From Spirosomataceae bacterium TFI 002 (lineage in GTDB: Bacteria > Bacteroidota > Bacteroidia > Cytophagales > Spirosomataceae): DNA of 64,000 bases. The stretch covers positions 2,666,001 to 2,730,000 of the forward strand of contig LT907983.1 in NCBI GenBank assembly GCA_900230115.1. The letters run 5' to 3'. The position numbers and the translations under genes are program-made. The notes under the pieces are model-generated. The model worked only from the letters and a program-made list of their open reading frames with translations. It had not been told where the DNA came from and made no database searches. Shown in pieces: positions 28,569-37,644 of this stretch (positions are counted from its first letter, which is position 1; every line of letters starts with the position of its first letter).

Positions 28569-28981
28569 TGGCTCGTATCCTGGCCATTGATTACGGAAAA
28601 AAACGAACGGGTCTGGCAGTGACAGACCCGCTTCAAATTATTGCTTCTAGCCTTACAACGGTAGAAACACACCAGCTAAATTCTTTTCTGAAGGAATACT
28701 TTGCAAAAGAAGAAGTAGAAAAAGTAGTAATAGGTTTACCCACAAACCTTGATGGAACAGCAACTGACGGAACGCCGTTGGTGGAAAGTTTCCTTTCATT
28801 TTTCAAAAAAAACTTCACAACTATTCCAATTGAAACGATTGACGAACGCTTTACTTCTAAGATGGCCAAGCAAACCATGATCGACTCGGGAATGAAGAAA
28901 AAAGACCGTCAAAACAAAGGAAATGTCGACATGATCTCCGCTACAATAATTCTTCAGGATTATTTGAGATCAATGCATTAA
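28568..28981 (+). CDS. ruvX: Pre-16S rRNA nuclease YqgF/RuvX
   Basis: A 137-residue RNase H-like nuclease: [20 protein letters not shown] with the first acidic residue, IGLPTNLDGTA, IETIDERFTS with the second acidic residues and VDMISATIILQDY at the end. The family matures the 5' end of 16S rRNA. It overlaps ndk by one base. Its last 41 bases overlap the 3' end of the convergent ThiF gene. Confidence 0.94.
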   Translation: MARILAIDYGKKRTGLAVTDPLQIIASSLTTVETHQLNSFLKEYFAKEEVEKVVIGLPTNLDGTATDGTPLVESFLSFFKKNFTTIPIETIDERFTSKMAKQTMIDSGMKKKDRQNKGNVDMISATIILQDYLRSMH

Positions 28982-30017
28982 TCCCACCCTCCAGATTAAC
29001 AAGATTAGTAAACCCCAACTTCTCTAATTCCAAAATCGCCTGCTTGCTCCTAATTCCAGACTGGCAATGAACAAGCGTTTTGTCAACTTTGGATATTCGA
29101 TCAAGGTTATCATGAAGGCTAATAAGCGGAATGAGCTTACCACCAATATTTACTTGATAGTATTCTTGCTGAGTGCGTACGTCGATGATTTGTTCAAAAT
29201 CTTTTTTCCTAAAGGCAGATGCTTTGATTTCTGAAACAGCTTGAATGCCACAAAAAGCATCATAATCAATGAGGCTCGTAATTTTTGGCCTTTTGGGGTT
29301 TTTCTGCAATTTCATTTTGCGAAAAACCATACTTTGAGTGTCGATAAGTAGGAGTTGGTTTGTGAGTGGCTCACCAATGTCCGTAATTACTTTAATTGCT
29401 TCAGTAGCCATGATGGTTCCTACAATCCCAGCTACGCTTCCCAAAACGCCGGCAGTTTCGCAATTAGGAGCCATTTCTTCATTCGGTGGGTTTTCAAAAA
29501 GGTCACGATAGGTACATGAGTCATTGAAATTAAAAACAGCAGCTTGCCCTTCAAAACGATGCAAAGCACCATAAATAAATGGCTTGTTTAAAATTTCACA
29601 GACATCATTGACCAAATACCTCGTTGGGAAATTATCCGTACAATCGATAATGAGATCAAAATCACTTGCGATCTTCAAGGCATTTTCGCTATCTAACCTT
29701 TCTGGAAATAAAACAAACTCAGTTGCACTATTCATTTCTTTCAATCGTGCGTGTGCTTTGTCCAGTTTCGACTCTTGAACGTTCTTTTCGGTAAAAAGGA
29801 CTTGTCTTTGAAGGTTGCTAAGGTCAACTGTGTCGTTCTCTACAATTCCAATTTTGCCAAGACCAGCGGCTACCAAATACAACAACACTGGGCTACCAAG
29901 TCCACCTGCACCTACCACCAAGACAGATGAATGTTTTAGCTTCTCTTGTGCCTCTAAACCAAAACCAGGAATAGTGGTTTGGCGTGAGTAGCGGAGGTGA
30001 TCATTAGAACTTAGCAT
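28941..30017 (-). CDS. ThiF/MoeB-type adenylyltransferase fused to rhodanese
   Basis: The 358-residue protein has a ThiF/E1 domain (residues 1-240): ATP loop VVGAGGLGSP, DLSNLQRQVLFTE, DCTDNFPTRYLVND, and a likely catalytic Cys186 (APNCETAGVLG). A rhodanese domain (residues about 265-358) follows, with the persulfide Cys318 in VHCQSGIRS. It should adenylate the C-terminus of a ubiquitin-like carrier (MoaD, ThiS type) and pass sulfur to it. The two CxxC zinc pairs of E. coli MoeB are missing. The carrier gene is not in this window. Confidence 0.9.
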   Translation of the reverse strand: MLSSNDHLRYSRQTTIPGFGLEAQEKLKHSSVLVVGAGGLGSPVLLYLVAAGLGKIGIVENDTVDLSNLQRQVLFTEKNVQESKLDKAHARLKEMNSATEFVLFPERLDSENALKIASDFDLIIDCTDNFPTRYLVNDVCEILNKPFIYGALHRFEGQAAVFNFNDSCTYRDLFENPPNEEMAPNCETAGVLGSVAGIVGTIMATEAIKVITDIGEPLTNQLLLIDTQSMVFRKMKLQKNPKRPKITSLIDYDAFCGIQAVSEIKASAFRKKDFEQIIDVRTQQEYYQVNIGGKLIPLISLHDNLDRISKVDKTLVHCQSGIRSKQAILELEKLGFTNLVNLEGGINALISNNPEELL

Positions 30018-30215
30018 TTTAAAAATTTTGTGTGATGAAAAAGTAAATCTTTTGCCACGAATATAGTTACTTTAGCGGAAGTGCAGATGAAATCTAAATT
30101 TAGAAAACTACTTCCTAAATTAATTAAAAGCACAGCAAGAAATGATCAAACTAAGTGACCTTGCACATTTTGTAAGGTACTCGTTTTGAGCCTTAACCTT
30201 GATAACTTAGAATAC

Positions 30216-31688
30216 ATGAGGATAAGAATATATATAATTTTTTCGATGTTTCTTTTTTTGAGCAGTTGTCAAAATTCAAATGAAACAGCAAACGTATCTC
30301 TAGAGCCCTCAGGGTTGTCTGGAAAAAAGTTGGCGGAACTTCATTGTGGAGGTTGTCATAGTTTTCCAAAGCCCGAACTTCTTCCAAAAAAAACATGGGA
30401 AAATGGCGTGTTGCCAGAGATGGCATTACGGCTAGGACATGGAAATTACATGGGAAAGATGACATCCTATGACCAAGATGAGCTAATGGCAGTTATCAAA
30501 TCTGGAACATTCCCAGATGCACCATTAATTGCGGAGGAAGATTGGCAAAAAATAGTGGCCTATTATGGAATAAATGCTCCAGATCAACTCAATGAAAACT
30601 CGTTAAGCACAACGAGAGAGATGGATAGTTTTTCTCTTAAAAGCTTGGCTTTGCCTGGCCCGGGTGTTGTAGCAACCCAATACCTTCCATCACAAAAAGG
30701 AGTTCTAATTAGTAGCTTCACAAATAGTTATGGAAAGTTATCTATGAATGACTTATCATCTTTAACCTCCGTGAATAAATCTGAAAGTCCTCTTGTGAAA
30801 ATTGGTTTTCACTCTACATATGGCGAAGTGCAGCTTGAAATAGGGAATTTAGACCCTTCGGAAATTCCAATGGGCAAATTAAAAGCTGGGAACAAAATTT
30901 TAATTGAGAATTTACATCGTCCATCCGATATGCTTATTGCAGACATTAATGAAGATGGGATTGATGATTTTATAATTGCCAGTTTTGGTTTTCTTACTGG
31001 AAGTCTTGATTGGTTCGATGGAAAAACTTTTAAGAAAAATATGCTGTCAAATGAGCCAGGAGCTAGAGTTATTTATCACCTTGATTTTAACAAAGATGGT
31101 AAAAAAGACATTTTGGTTCTTCTAACTCAAGGAAAGGAGTCTATTATATTATTCAAGAATGTGGGCAAAGGTCTATTTGAAGCAGAAACTATGGTTCAGT
31201 TTCCTCCAGTATATGGTTCAAGTTACTTTGAAATTCAGGATTTCGATAAAGATGGGTACTATGACTTCGTTTATACGAATGGAGATAATGCAGACTATTC
31301 AATCGTCAAAAAACCTTACCACGGAGTAAGAATTCTAATTAATGATGGTAAAAATAAATTTAGCGAAAAGTACTTTTACCCAATAAATGGGGCGTCAAAA
31401 GTTGTTTCCAATGATTTTGACAAGGATGGTGACATTGACATGGCGGTTATTTCCTACTTTCCTGACAAAGACCGAAATGAAGGTTTTCTGTACTTCGAAC
31501 AGATTGCTGAAAACAAGTTTGACGTAAAGTCAAAAAAGAATGTATCTAACAGAAAATGGCTTACCTTAGATTACGGAGATTTCGACAATAACAACACGAC
31601 AGACTTTGTTTTAGGCACACTCAACAAAAACCAAAGAAGAAAATCTAGTGAGGATCCAGTTGTGATTTTGTTTGGGAAAGGGAAGTGA
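30216..31688 (+). CDS. Haem-binding lipoprotein with FG-GAP/VCBS repeats
   Basis: With the ATG at 30216 (MRIRIYIIFSMFLFLSSC) it is a 490-residue lipoprotein. A c-type haem site C44-GG-C47-H48 lies right after the anchor, within a short cytochrome-c-like segment that runs to about residue 120. The rest contains FG-GAP repeats with calcium loops: DINEDGIDD, DFNKDGKKD, DFDKDGYYD, DFDKDGDID and DFDNNNTTD. This joins an electron-carrying module to a seven-bladed integrin-like propeller. It probably faces outward at the outer membrane and may take part in periplasmic oxidation, but no partner is evident. A TTG upstream (30186) is rejected as start. Confidence 0.85.
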   Translation: MRIRIYIIFSMFLFLSSCQNSNETANVSLEPSGLSGKKLAELHCGGCHSFPKPELLPKKTWENGVLPEMALRLGHGNYMGKMTSYDQDELMAVIKSGTFPDAPLIAEEDWQKIVAYYGINAPDQLNENSLSTTREMDSFSLKSLALPGPGVVATQYLPSQKGVLISSFTNSYGKLSMNDLSSLTSVNKSESPLVKIGFHSTYGEVQLEIGNLDPSEIPMGKLKAGNKILIENLHRPSDMLIADINEDGIDDFIIASFGFLTGSLDWFDGKTFKKNMLSNEPGARVIYHLDFNKDGKKDILVLLTQGKESIILFKNVGKGLFEAETMVQFPPVYGSSYFEIQDFDKDGYYDFVYTNGDNADYSIVKKPYHGVRILINDGKNKFSEKYFYPINGASKVVSNDFDKDGDIDMAVISYFPDKDRNEGFLYFEQIAENKFDVKSKKNVSNRKWLTLDYGDFDNNNTTDFVLGTLNKNQRRKSSEDPVVILFGKGK

Positions 31689-31700
31689 AAGTACTAATAT

Positions 31701-32198
31701 TTACATTTCCAATTTTTTGCTTTTTATAACAAACTTATGTGTTTTCATTAGTTTGATGACCTTTTCAATATTTGCGGTATTAAAAGTATATAGTTGCGTA
31801 CGAGCGTTTTCGTTTTTCCCTTGAAAGTATGTTGCTAAGAATTCATCGTTTAATTCAGTCTTGTAGCCATAAACAATGACTTGCACTCCATTTACTTCAA
31901 ATTCTTCTATAATTCGACCATTTTGATTGAAACGGATTGTTTCTTTCGGCTTTTGTGAGGCCATAGACCCATGATCATAACGAATAGTATCTATTTGGTC
32001 TGTAAAGTAACCAACCGAGGAATCTACTCCTTGTAATACTTGATGTTTCCAATTTGAAGGTAAATCAAGTTCGAAAAAAACATACTCTCCCTCTTCAGGT
32101 TCAATTTTACCATCAATTACATTTTTCTTACAAGAGAAGAAAAATGTAGACATTAAAAGCAAGTATAACGTGTTCTTGAAAGTCATATGAAATTTCAT
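31701..32198 (-). CDS. Lipoprotein of unknown function
   Basis: A 165-residue lipoprotein (STFFFSC, Cys about residue 23) that I do not recognise. The mature part is rich in beta strands (EGEYVFFELDLPSNWKHQV, IEEFEVNGVQVIVYGY) and ends in a basic helix. It lies 29 bases behind the epimerase gene on the same strand and may be transcribed with it. Confidence 0.7.
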   Translation of the reverse strand: MKFHMTFKNTLYLLLMSTFFFSCKKNVIDGKIEPEEGEYVFFELDLPSNWKHQVLQGVDSSVGYFTDQIDTIRYDHGSMASQKPKETIRFNQNGRIIEEFEVNGVQVIVYGYKTELNDEFLATYFQGKNENARTQLYTFNTANIEKVIKLMKTHKFVIKSKKLEM

Positions 32199-32227
32199 AT
32201 TTTTCTTTTTAAAGTAGGAATCACACT

Positions 32228-33256
32228 TTATTTCAATCCCCCACCATGCCCAAATCCACCCCTAAAAATAGCTTCACCTTTTACAATCTTAACCCCAACT
32301 GCAGGGTCATTTTTGATTAAAAGAGCCCCATCGAGATCGGCATAATCCACAAAAGGCAGCAAATGCGAAAGTGCAGAAATGCCAATGCTGCTTTCGGTCA
32401 TGCAGCCTAGCATTAGTTTCATGTCTACGTTTCTTGCTTTGTCGATCATTCTTAGGGTTGGAGTGATTCCCCCACATTTGCTGAGCTTGATATTAATTCC
32501 ATCAAAAGCACCTATGCATTTCTCTAGGTCAGCTTCGAACTTGCAACTTTCGTCGGCTATGAAAATAGCTTTGACACTTTGTCTTAATTGGGACATTTCT
32601 TCATACGCATCTCTTGCAAAAGGCTGCTCTATAAACTCAACTCCGTTTTCATTCATTACTTCGCTCAAGTAAATTGCTTCAGAAGTTCGCCAGCCAGTAT
32701 TTGCATCAATGCGTAGGGTGGCATTCGTTGCTTTTCTGATTGCTCTTATGAGTTTATCGTCCTCGGCAGTACCAAGTTTTACTTTGATAATGGGAAAGTC
32801 AGTGGCTTTAGCTTTTTTAGCCATTTCGTCGGCAGTTCCTATTCCAATAGTAAAGCTGGAGAAAGGTATTCTTCCCGCTGGCTGCTTGAGTAAACCACTA
32901 GAAAGAATATAATCGCTCAGTGTCTTTTCTGCTTGTTTGGCCCTAAGGTCCCAATAAGCCATGTCCATTGCACAAATGGCGAAGTGATTTCCCTTTAGCT
33001 TTTCTACTAAAAAATCATTGAAAGCCTCATGGCTTGGGTTTTGATCTAGAAATGAATCTTTGGCAAAGGATTGTATTTCTCTCACTGACCTTTCAACATC
33101 GATGCCGTAGTAGGGTACATGGGCAGCTTCTCCCCAACCTGTAATTCCGTCTTTTTCTAGGCCAACTATTAGTGTATCTGTATGGGTTCTAGAACCGTGA
33201 GCTATTTTGAATGCTCCTTTGTTTTCTAATGTGATTGCGTGAAGGTTAATTTTCAT
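32228..33256 (-). CDS. Dipeptide (L-Ala-D/L-Glu) epimerase, enolase superfamily
   Basis: The 342-residue protein has the enolase fold with catalytic Lys residues in IIKVKLG and INIKLSKCGG, metal ligands in LRIDANTGW, EFIEQPF and FIADESCK, and the CMTESSIG / DLDGALL signature of dipeptide epimerases. It interconverts L-Ala-D-Glu and L-Ala-L-Glu, letting the cell reuse peptidoglycan peptides. Other dipeptides are possible. It overlaps lipB by four bases. Confidence 0.88.
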   Translation of the reverse strand: MKINLHAITLENKGAFKIAHGSRTHTDTLIVGLEKDGITGWGEAAHVPYYGIDVERSVREIQSFAKDSFLDQNPSHEAFNDFLVEKLKGNHFAICAMDMAYWDLRAKQAEKTLSDYILSSGLLKQPAGRIPFSSFTIGIGTADEMAKKAKATDFPIIKVKLGTAEDDKLIRAIRKATNATLRIDANTGWRTSEAIYLSEVMNENGVEFIEQPFARDAYEEMSQLRQSVKAIFIADESCKFEADLEKCIGAFDGINIKLSKCGGITPTLRMIDKARNVDMKLMLGCMTESSIGISALSHLLPFVDYADLDGALLIKNDPAVGVKIVKGEAIFRGGFGHGGGLK

Positions 33257-33969
33257 TGTTCTAATTCCATTTCAAATAACCGCTCTAAATGATTTATTAG
33301 GTTGTTTGTTACTTCTTCCATGTTTAGTTCTCTCCTTAGCTCTTGTTGCATAGATGTTACCGCTTTGTCAGAAATTCCGCAAGGTACAATGTGCTCAAAG
33401 TACCCTAAGTCTGTATTGACATTGAGAGCTAGTCCGTGCATGGTGATCCATCGACTAGACTTTACACCCATGGCACATATTTTTCGTGGATTTCCATCGT
33501 CGATCCATACACCCGTGAGTCCATCTATTCTGCCTGCTTTTATACCATAATCTTCAAGAGTCGCAATTACGCCTTCTTCCAATAATCGCATGTACTTATG
33601 AATGTCAGTAAAAAAGTTATCAAGATCTAGCAATGGATAAATGACGCATTGACCAGGTCCGTGATAGGTAATGTCACCACCACGATTGATTTTATAAAAA
33701 GATGCATTATTCTTGCTGAGTTCTGTTTCGCTCAATAATAAGTGCTCTTGTTTGCCGCTTTTACCAAGGGTATACACATGAGGATGCTGACATGCCAAGA
33801 CGTAATTGGCGGTTGGTAAAGGCTCTTCCAATTCTCTATTTGCAATCTTTTGTTTTACAATACCAGCGAACAACTCTTCTTGATAATCCCACGCTTTTTG
33901 ATAGTCGATGAGTCCAAGGTTGATGTATTTTACTTTTTTGTTCTTCAAGACAGTTTCTTTGCGATTCAT
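33253..33969 (-). CDS. lipB: Lipoyl(octanoyl) transferase
   Basis: A 238-residue enzyme: PHVYTLGKSGKQEHLL, the substrate loop RGGDITYHGPGQ, ICAMGVKSSRWITMHGLALN with the catalytic Lys, and HIVPCGI with the catalytic Cys. It moves octanoate from acyl carrier protein to lipoate-dependent enzymes, the first step of lipoate synthesis. It is the first gene of an operon with the epimerase. Confidence 0.96.
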   Translation of the reverse strand: MNRKETVLKNKKVKYINLGLIDYQKAWDYQEELFAGIVKQKIANRELEEPLPTANYVLACQHPHVYTLGKSGKQEHLLLSETELSKNNASFYKINRGGDITYHGPGQCVIYPLLDLDNFFTDIHKYMRLLEEGVIATLEDYGIKAGRIDGLTGVWIDDGNPRKICAMGVKSSRWITMHGLALNVNTDLGYFEHIVPCGISDKAVTSMQQELRRELNMEEVTNNLINHLERLFEMELEQ

Positions 33970-34010
33970 TACTTTTACTCCAACAAGCGGAACACAAAAT
34001 TAATTTAAAT

Positions 34011-34361
34011 ATGTCCGAAAAGCGTAAAAAGGGCTACAAAGGTGAAGACATAGCAGAAAAGTACTTAATCAAAAAAGGGTACAAATTATTGCATCGTAAC
34101 TACCAGGCTAGTTATTCTGAGATTGACCTCATCATGATGGATAGAGATTGGTTGGTTTTTGTGGAGGTGAAACTTCGAAGCGATTCTGAACATGGTCACC
34201 CGGAAGAAAGCTTGACGAAAAGTAAAATGAGCTATTTACGTCGTGGTGCTGAAATTTATTTAGACAAAACGGATTACGATGGAAAGCTCCGCTTTGATTT
34301 AGTAGCGATCACCTTGAAGCCGACTTTTGAAATTATGCATTTTGAAGATGCATTTTATTGA
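34011..34361 (+). CDS. yraN: YraN/UPF0102-family endonuclease-like protein
   Basis: The 116 residues match the family: GYKGEDIAEKYLIKKGYKLL, SEIDLIMMDRDWLVFVEVK (acidic and lysine residues of a PD-(D/E)xK nuclease core) and YDGKLRFDLVAI. The role is not well defined; the fold suggests Holliday-junction or nuclease activity. It is divergent from lipB and followed by an unrelated lipoprotein gene. Confidence 0.92.
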   Translation: MSEKRKKGYKGEDIAEKYLIKKGYKLLHRNYQASYSEIDLIMMDRDWLVFVEVKLRSDSEHGHPEESLTKSKMSYLRRGAEIYLDKTDYDGKLRFDLVAITLKPTFEIMHFEDAFY

Positions 34362-34450
34362 TACGTTTTGACCGTCTATCATTAATTGCTTTCGCAGCAT
34401 ACTAATCTTTTTCTTTCTTCGTAATTGTAACCGATCCATAAACCCAAAAA

Positions 34451-35200
34451 ATGAAGCAATCACTTTTCCTTTTTCTTGCAGTTATTTTCGCAGCTTGCTC
34501 AAGCACTGAGACAAAGGACAGCCCACCCAAAACTACCGCATTACTTTTCTTTGTAGATAAAACCGCGAGTGTTGATTTTGGTAATGAGTATGTAGCCCAA
34601 AAATACCAAACAGCCCTTCAGCAAGTAATTCAAGATAATATTCAGCATACTGGGGATCAAATAGAAATGTATTATGTACACGAAAATACTGCAAAGTCTA
34701 GATGTCTCAATCTGCAAGTAAGAGCAAGTAAGGATGAAACTGAGGGTATGAATGTAACCGATTTAGAAGCGGCTCAGTCAATGTTTGATTTGCAATTAAA
34801 AAAGGAGAAGCAGATTTTCACAAACAGGGCAATGGCAAAAATGATGTTCGCAAATACCAATGCCAGCAAAAAAGAAACGGACCTGCTATCTAGTATTGGA
34901 ATTATAAATCGCAAATGCCAAGAAGTGGACCAAGTAAAGGTGTTTTACTTCAGTGATATGGTAGAAAGTCAAGATAATGGTATTGATTTTCATAAAAATC
35001 CACCAAAATCTTCTCAAGAAGCAAGTGAATTAGCCCAAAAAAGCTTGGCAAACTTTAGCGACGCTTTGCTGAGCAATGCGGAAATAAATGTGCTTTTGCC
35101 ATTTGAGGCAACCTCTTCAAGTGCCGAGAACAATCCTAATGTCGGTGTCTTTTGGCAAGCAATTTTTGAAGAACTTGGTGCAAGTTTTCAAGAATTATAA
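34451..35200 (+). CDS. Lipoprotein with von Willebrand A-like domain
   Basis: A 249-residue lipoprotein (AVIFAAC, Cys about residue 16). The first strand LLFFVDKTASVDFG resembles a MIDAS motif in which DxSxS has become DxTxS, and VKVFYFSDMVES fits the later acidic strand, so a von Willebrand A-like fold is likely. I have no function for it. It lies 70 bases before mraY but the mraY promoter motif sits between. Confidence 0.65.
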   Translation: MKQSLFLFLAVIFAACSSTETKDSPPKTTALLFFVDKTASVDFGNEYVAQKYQTALQQVIQDNIQHTGDQIEMYYVHENTAKSRCLNLQVRASKDETEGMNVTDLEAAQSMFDLQLKKEKQIFTNRAMAKMMFANTNASKKETDLLSSIGIINRKCQEVDQVKVFYFSDMVESQDNGIDFHKNPPKSSQEASELAQKSLANFSDALLSNAEINVLLPFEATSSSAENNPNVGVFWQAIFEELGASFQEL

Positions 35201-35241
35201 TTTTCTTACAGCGTAGTTTCTAGGAGGGTAACAATAATTTC

Positions 35242-35249
35242 TATCTTTG
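35242..35249 (+). promoter_or_regulatory. -7 promoter element of mraY
   Basis: TATCTTTG matches TAnnTTTG exactly, 20 bases before the mraY start codon. The -33 region is not canonical. Confidence 0.6.
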
Positions 35250-35269
35250 TATAACCCTTCAAAAACACG

Positions 35270-36463
35270 ATGCTTTACTACCTTTTTAATTACCTAGACC
35301 AGATTTGGGATTTACCCGGTGCGGGAGTATTCCGATATATATCATTTAGAGCGTCTGCTGCTACAATTTTATCATTGCTAATTGCTGCGGTTTTTGGAAA
35401 AAAAATAATCAATTATTTACAAAAACTTCAGATAGGAGAGTCCATTAGAGATTTGGGTCTTGATGGACAAATGGCAAAAAAGGGTACACCTACAATGGGT
35501 GGTTTCATTATTCTGGCTTCTCTTGTTACTCCCGTTCTGCTTTTTGCCAGAATCGATAATGTCTATATCGTATTGTTGCTAGTTACAGCTGTGTGGACTT
35601 GTTTGATTGGGTTTACAGATGATTATATCAAGGTATTTAAGAAAGACAAAGAAGGTCTTAAGGGTACTTTCAAGGTAATTGGTCAAGTAGGATTGGGACT
35701 TATTGTAGGACTTACCTTGTTTTATAACGACAATGTCGTCGTTCGAGAATACCTCGCCAACGGACAGTTTGTTGACCAAGCTTCGCTCGCTACTACAGTT
35801 CCTTTTATGAAAGGGAATGAAATTGATTATGGTATAATTGGTTCTTTTTTGCCAGAATGGCTGGCGTGGTTACCATATGTTTTCGTTTGTATTTTCATCA
35901 TTACTGCCGTGAGTAATGGTTCTAATATTACGGATGGAATTGATGGATTGGCTGCAGGAACATCTGCAATAATTGGTCTTACACTTGCTATTTTTGCATA
36001 TCTCTCAGGGAATAAGATTTTTGCCGAATACCTGAATATCATGATGATACCTAATTCAGGAGAAATCGTAATATTTTGTGCTGCATTTCTGGGTGCATGT
36101 ATTGGTTTCTTGTGGTACAATGCTTACCCAGCTCAGGTTTTTATGGGAGATACTGGTAGCTTAATGATAGGAGGAATAATTGCTACCCTAGCTTTGGCAC
36201 TTAGAAAAGAGCTCATGATTCCTGTTTTGTGTGGCGTGTTTTTAATTGAAAACTTATCGGTTATACTACAGGTTAGTTATTTCAAATACCAAAAGCGAAA
36301 GCATGGCATTGAACACGCTCGAGCAAATAGGCTCTTCCTTATGTCTCCATTGCATCACCACTTCCAAAAGAAGGGCTACCACGAAGCAAAGATCGTAGCT
36401 AGGTTTTGGATCGTTGGAATTATTTTGGCTGTAGTTACTTTGGTGACTTTGAAGTTAAGGTAG
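35270..36463 (+). CDS. mraY: Phospho-N-acetylmuramoyl-pentapeptide-transferase
   Basis: A 397-residue enzyme with about ten membrane spans. Diagnostic motifs are GTPTMGGFI, the double acidic [20 protein letters not shown] and [13 protein letters not shown], and the late [12 protein letters not shown]. It transfers phospho-MurNAc-pentapeptide to undecaprenyl phosphate, making lipid I. MraY usually lies in the dcw cluster with murD, ftsW and others; here it stands alone with its own promoter. Confidence 0.97.
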   Translation: MLYYLFNYLDQIWDLPGAGVFRYISFRASAATILSLLIAAVFGKKIINYLQKLQIGESIRDLGLDGQMAKKGTPTMGGFIILASLVTPVLLFARIDNVYIVLLLVTAVWTCLIGFTDDYIKVFKKDKEGLKGTFKVIGQVGLGLIVGLTLFYNDNVVVREYLANGQFVDQASLATTVPFMKGNEIDYGIIGSFLPEWLAWLPYVFVCIFIITAVSNGSNITDGIDGLAAGTSAIIGLTLAIFAYLSGNKIFAEYLNIMMIPNSGEIVIFCAAFLGACIGFLWYNAYPAQVFMGDTGSLMIGGIIATLALALRKELMIPVLCGVFLIENLSVILQVSYFKYQKRKHGIEHARANRLFLMSPLHHHFQKKGYHEAKIVARFWIVGIILAVVTLVTLKLR

Positions 36464-36546
36464 GTGTTTTCAAAATTGGGGAATCAAAAATCCGCAATCG
36501 AATAATTCTACTATTATATTCTCGCAAATAATATTTCCAAACGCTA

Positions 36547-36577
36547 TTGTATTTAAAATCAGGAGTTTCTATCTTTG
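36547..36577 (+). promoter_or_regulatory. Promoter of rplM-rpsI
   Basis: TTG at 36547-36549 and TATCTTTG at 36570-36577, separated by 20 bases, fit the Bacteroidota -33/-7 promoter closely. Transcription should start near 36584, leaving a leader of about 200 bases. Confidence 0.75.
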
Positions 36578-36583
36578 CAGCCC

Positions 36584-36783
36584 CAAAAGCACACCTTCAT
36601 GAATCCGCCCGTGATTCGAGGGGAGTATCAAGTTGGAGAAAGAAATGTTTCCGGATTTCTTTTAGAGCTGGTTTTCAGCTCCTTACAACTTAGAATGCTT
36701 GTATGTTTTTTTGACTGAATTTTGGGATCAGGTCAATCAAAACTGAGCGAATGTTTTTTTAAGAAACGTTTTAATTATAAAAA
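36584..36783 (+). ncRNA. Structured leader of rplM (candidate ribosomal-protein leader)
   Basis: The leader is long for an AT-rich genome and contains a GC-rich first part (about 36600-36640), a hairpin with a 6-bp stem (36665-36670 with 36676-36681) and a bulged 8-bp helix near 36709-36738. I recall a published L13 leader in Bacteroidia that controls rplM by binding its product; this may be a member, though I cannot verify the match. Confidence 0.5.
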
Positions 36784-37233
36784 ATGGACCAATTAAGTTA
36801 CAAGACTATCTCTGCAAACAAAGAGACAGTAGACAAAAAGTGGATAGTTGTAGATGCTAAAGACCAAGTTCTTGGTCGCTTTTGCTCACAAGTTGCTAGC
36901 ATCTTGAAGGGTAAAAACAAAACTAACTACACTCCTCACGTAGATTGCGGTGATAATGTAATCATTATCAATGCAGAGAAAATTAAACTGACAGGTAAGA
37001 AGATGACGGATAAGCAATATATACGTCATACGGGCCACCCAGGTGGACAGCGTTTTGCCACTCCAAGAGAGTTAATGGCTAAAGACGGTCGTAGAGTTGT
37101 AGAAAATGCGGTGAAAGGTATGTTGCCAAAAACCAGACTTGGTAGAAAGCAATACACAAACCTATACGTTTATGTAGGTAGTGAGCATCCACATGATGCA
37201 CAGCAACCAACTAGCGTAACAATTCAACTCTAA
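36784..37233 (+). CDS. rplM: 50S ribosomal protein L13
   Basis: The 149-residue protein contains the L13 signature WIVVDAKDQVLGRFCSQVA, the central VIINAEKIKLTGKKM, and RELMAKDGRRVVENAVKGML. It assembles early on 23S rRNA. It begins the rplM-rpsI pair behind a clear promoter and a long structured leader, which may be autoregulated. Confidence 0.98.
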   Translation: MDQLSYKTISANKETVDKKWIVVDAKDQVLGRFCSQVASILKGKNKTNYTPHVDCGDNVIIINAEKIKLTGKKMTDKQYIRHTGHPGGQRFATPRELMAKDGRRVVENAVKGMLPKTRLGRKQYTNLYVYVGSEHPHDAQQPTSVTIQL

Positions 37234-37257
37234 TTTGTCACCTTTAAACACAAGAAC

Positions 37258-37644
37258 ATGCAAGTAATCAATACAATAGGTAGAAGAAAAACAGCTGTAG
37301 CTCGTATTTATATGCAAGCGGGTAAAGGTGAAGTGACGGTAAATGGTAAGCCATTGCCTACATATTTCCCAACAGAGGTTTTGCAAATTATCTTGAACCA
37401 ACCATTTGCATTGGTTGAGTCAACAGGAAAATATGACGTGAAAGTTAATGTACGCGGTGGCGGTATCGCTGGCCAAGCAGAAGCTGTGAGAATGGCTATC
37501 TCTCGTGCATTAGTAGAAGCAGATGCGGATAACAGACCAGCACTTAAGAAAGAAGGATTCCTTACTCGTGACTCTCGTATGGTAGAGCGTAAGAAATACG
37601 GTCGTAAGAAAGCTCGTAAGAGATTCCAATTCTCTAAGCGTTAA
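37258..37644 (+). CDS. rpsI: 30S ribosomal protein S9
   Basis: The 128-residue protein has [39 protein letters not shown] and the basic tail [17 protein letters not shown], whose last residues reach the ribosomal P site. It lies 24 bases behind rplM in the conserved pair. Confidence 0.98.
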   Translation: MQVINTIGRRKTAVARIYMQAGKGEVTVNGKPLPTYFPTEVLQIILNQPFALVESTGKYDVKVNVRGGGIAGQAEAVRMAISRALVEADADNRPALKKEGFLTRDSRMVERKKYGRKKARKRFQFSKR

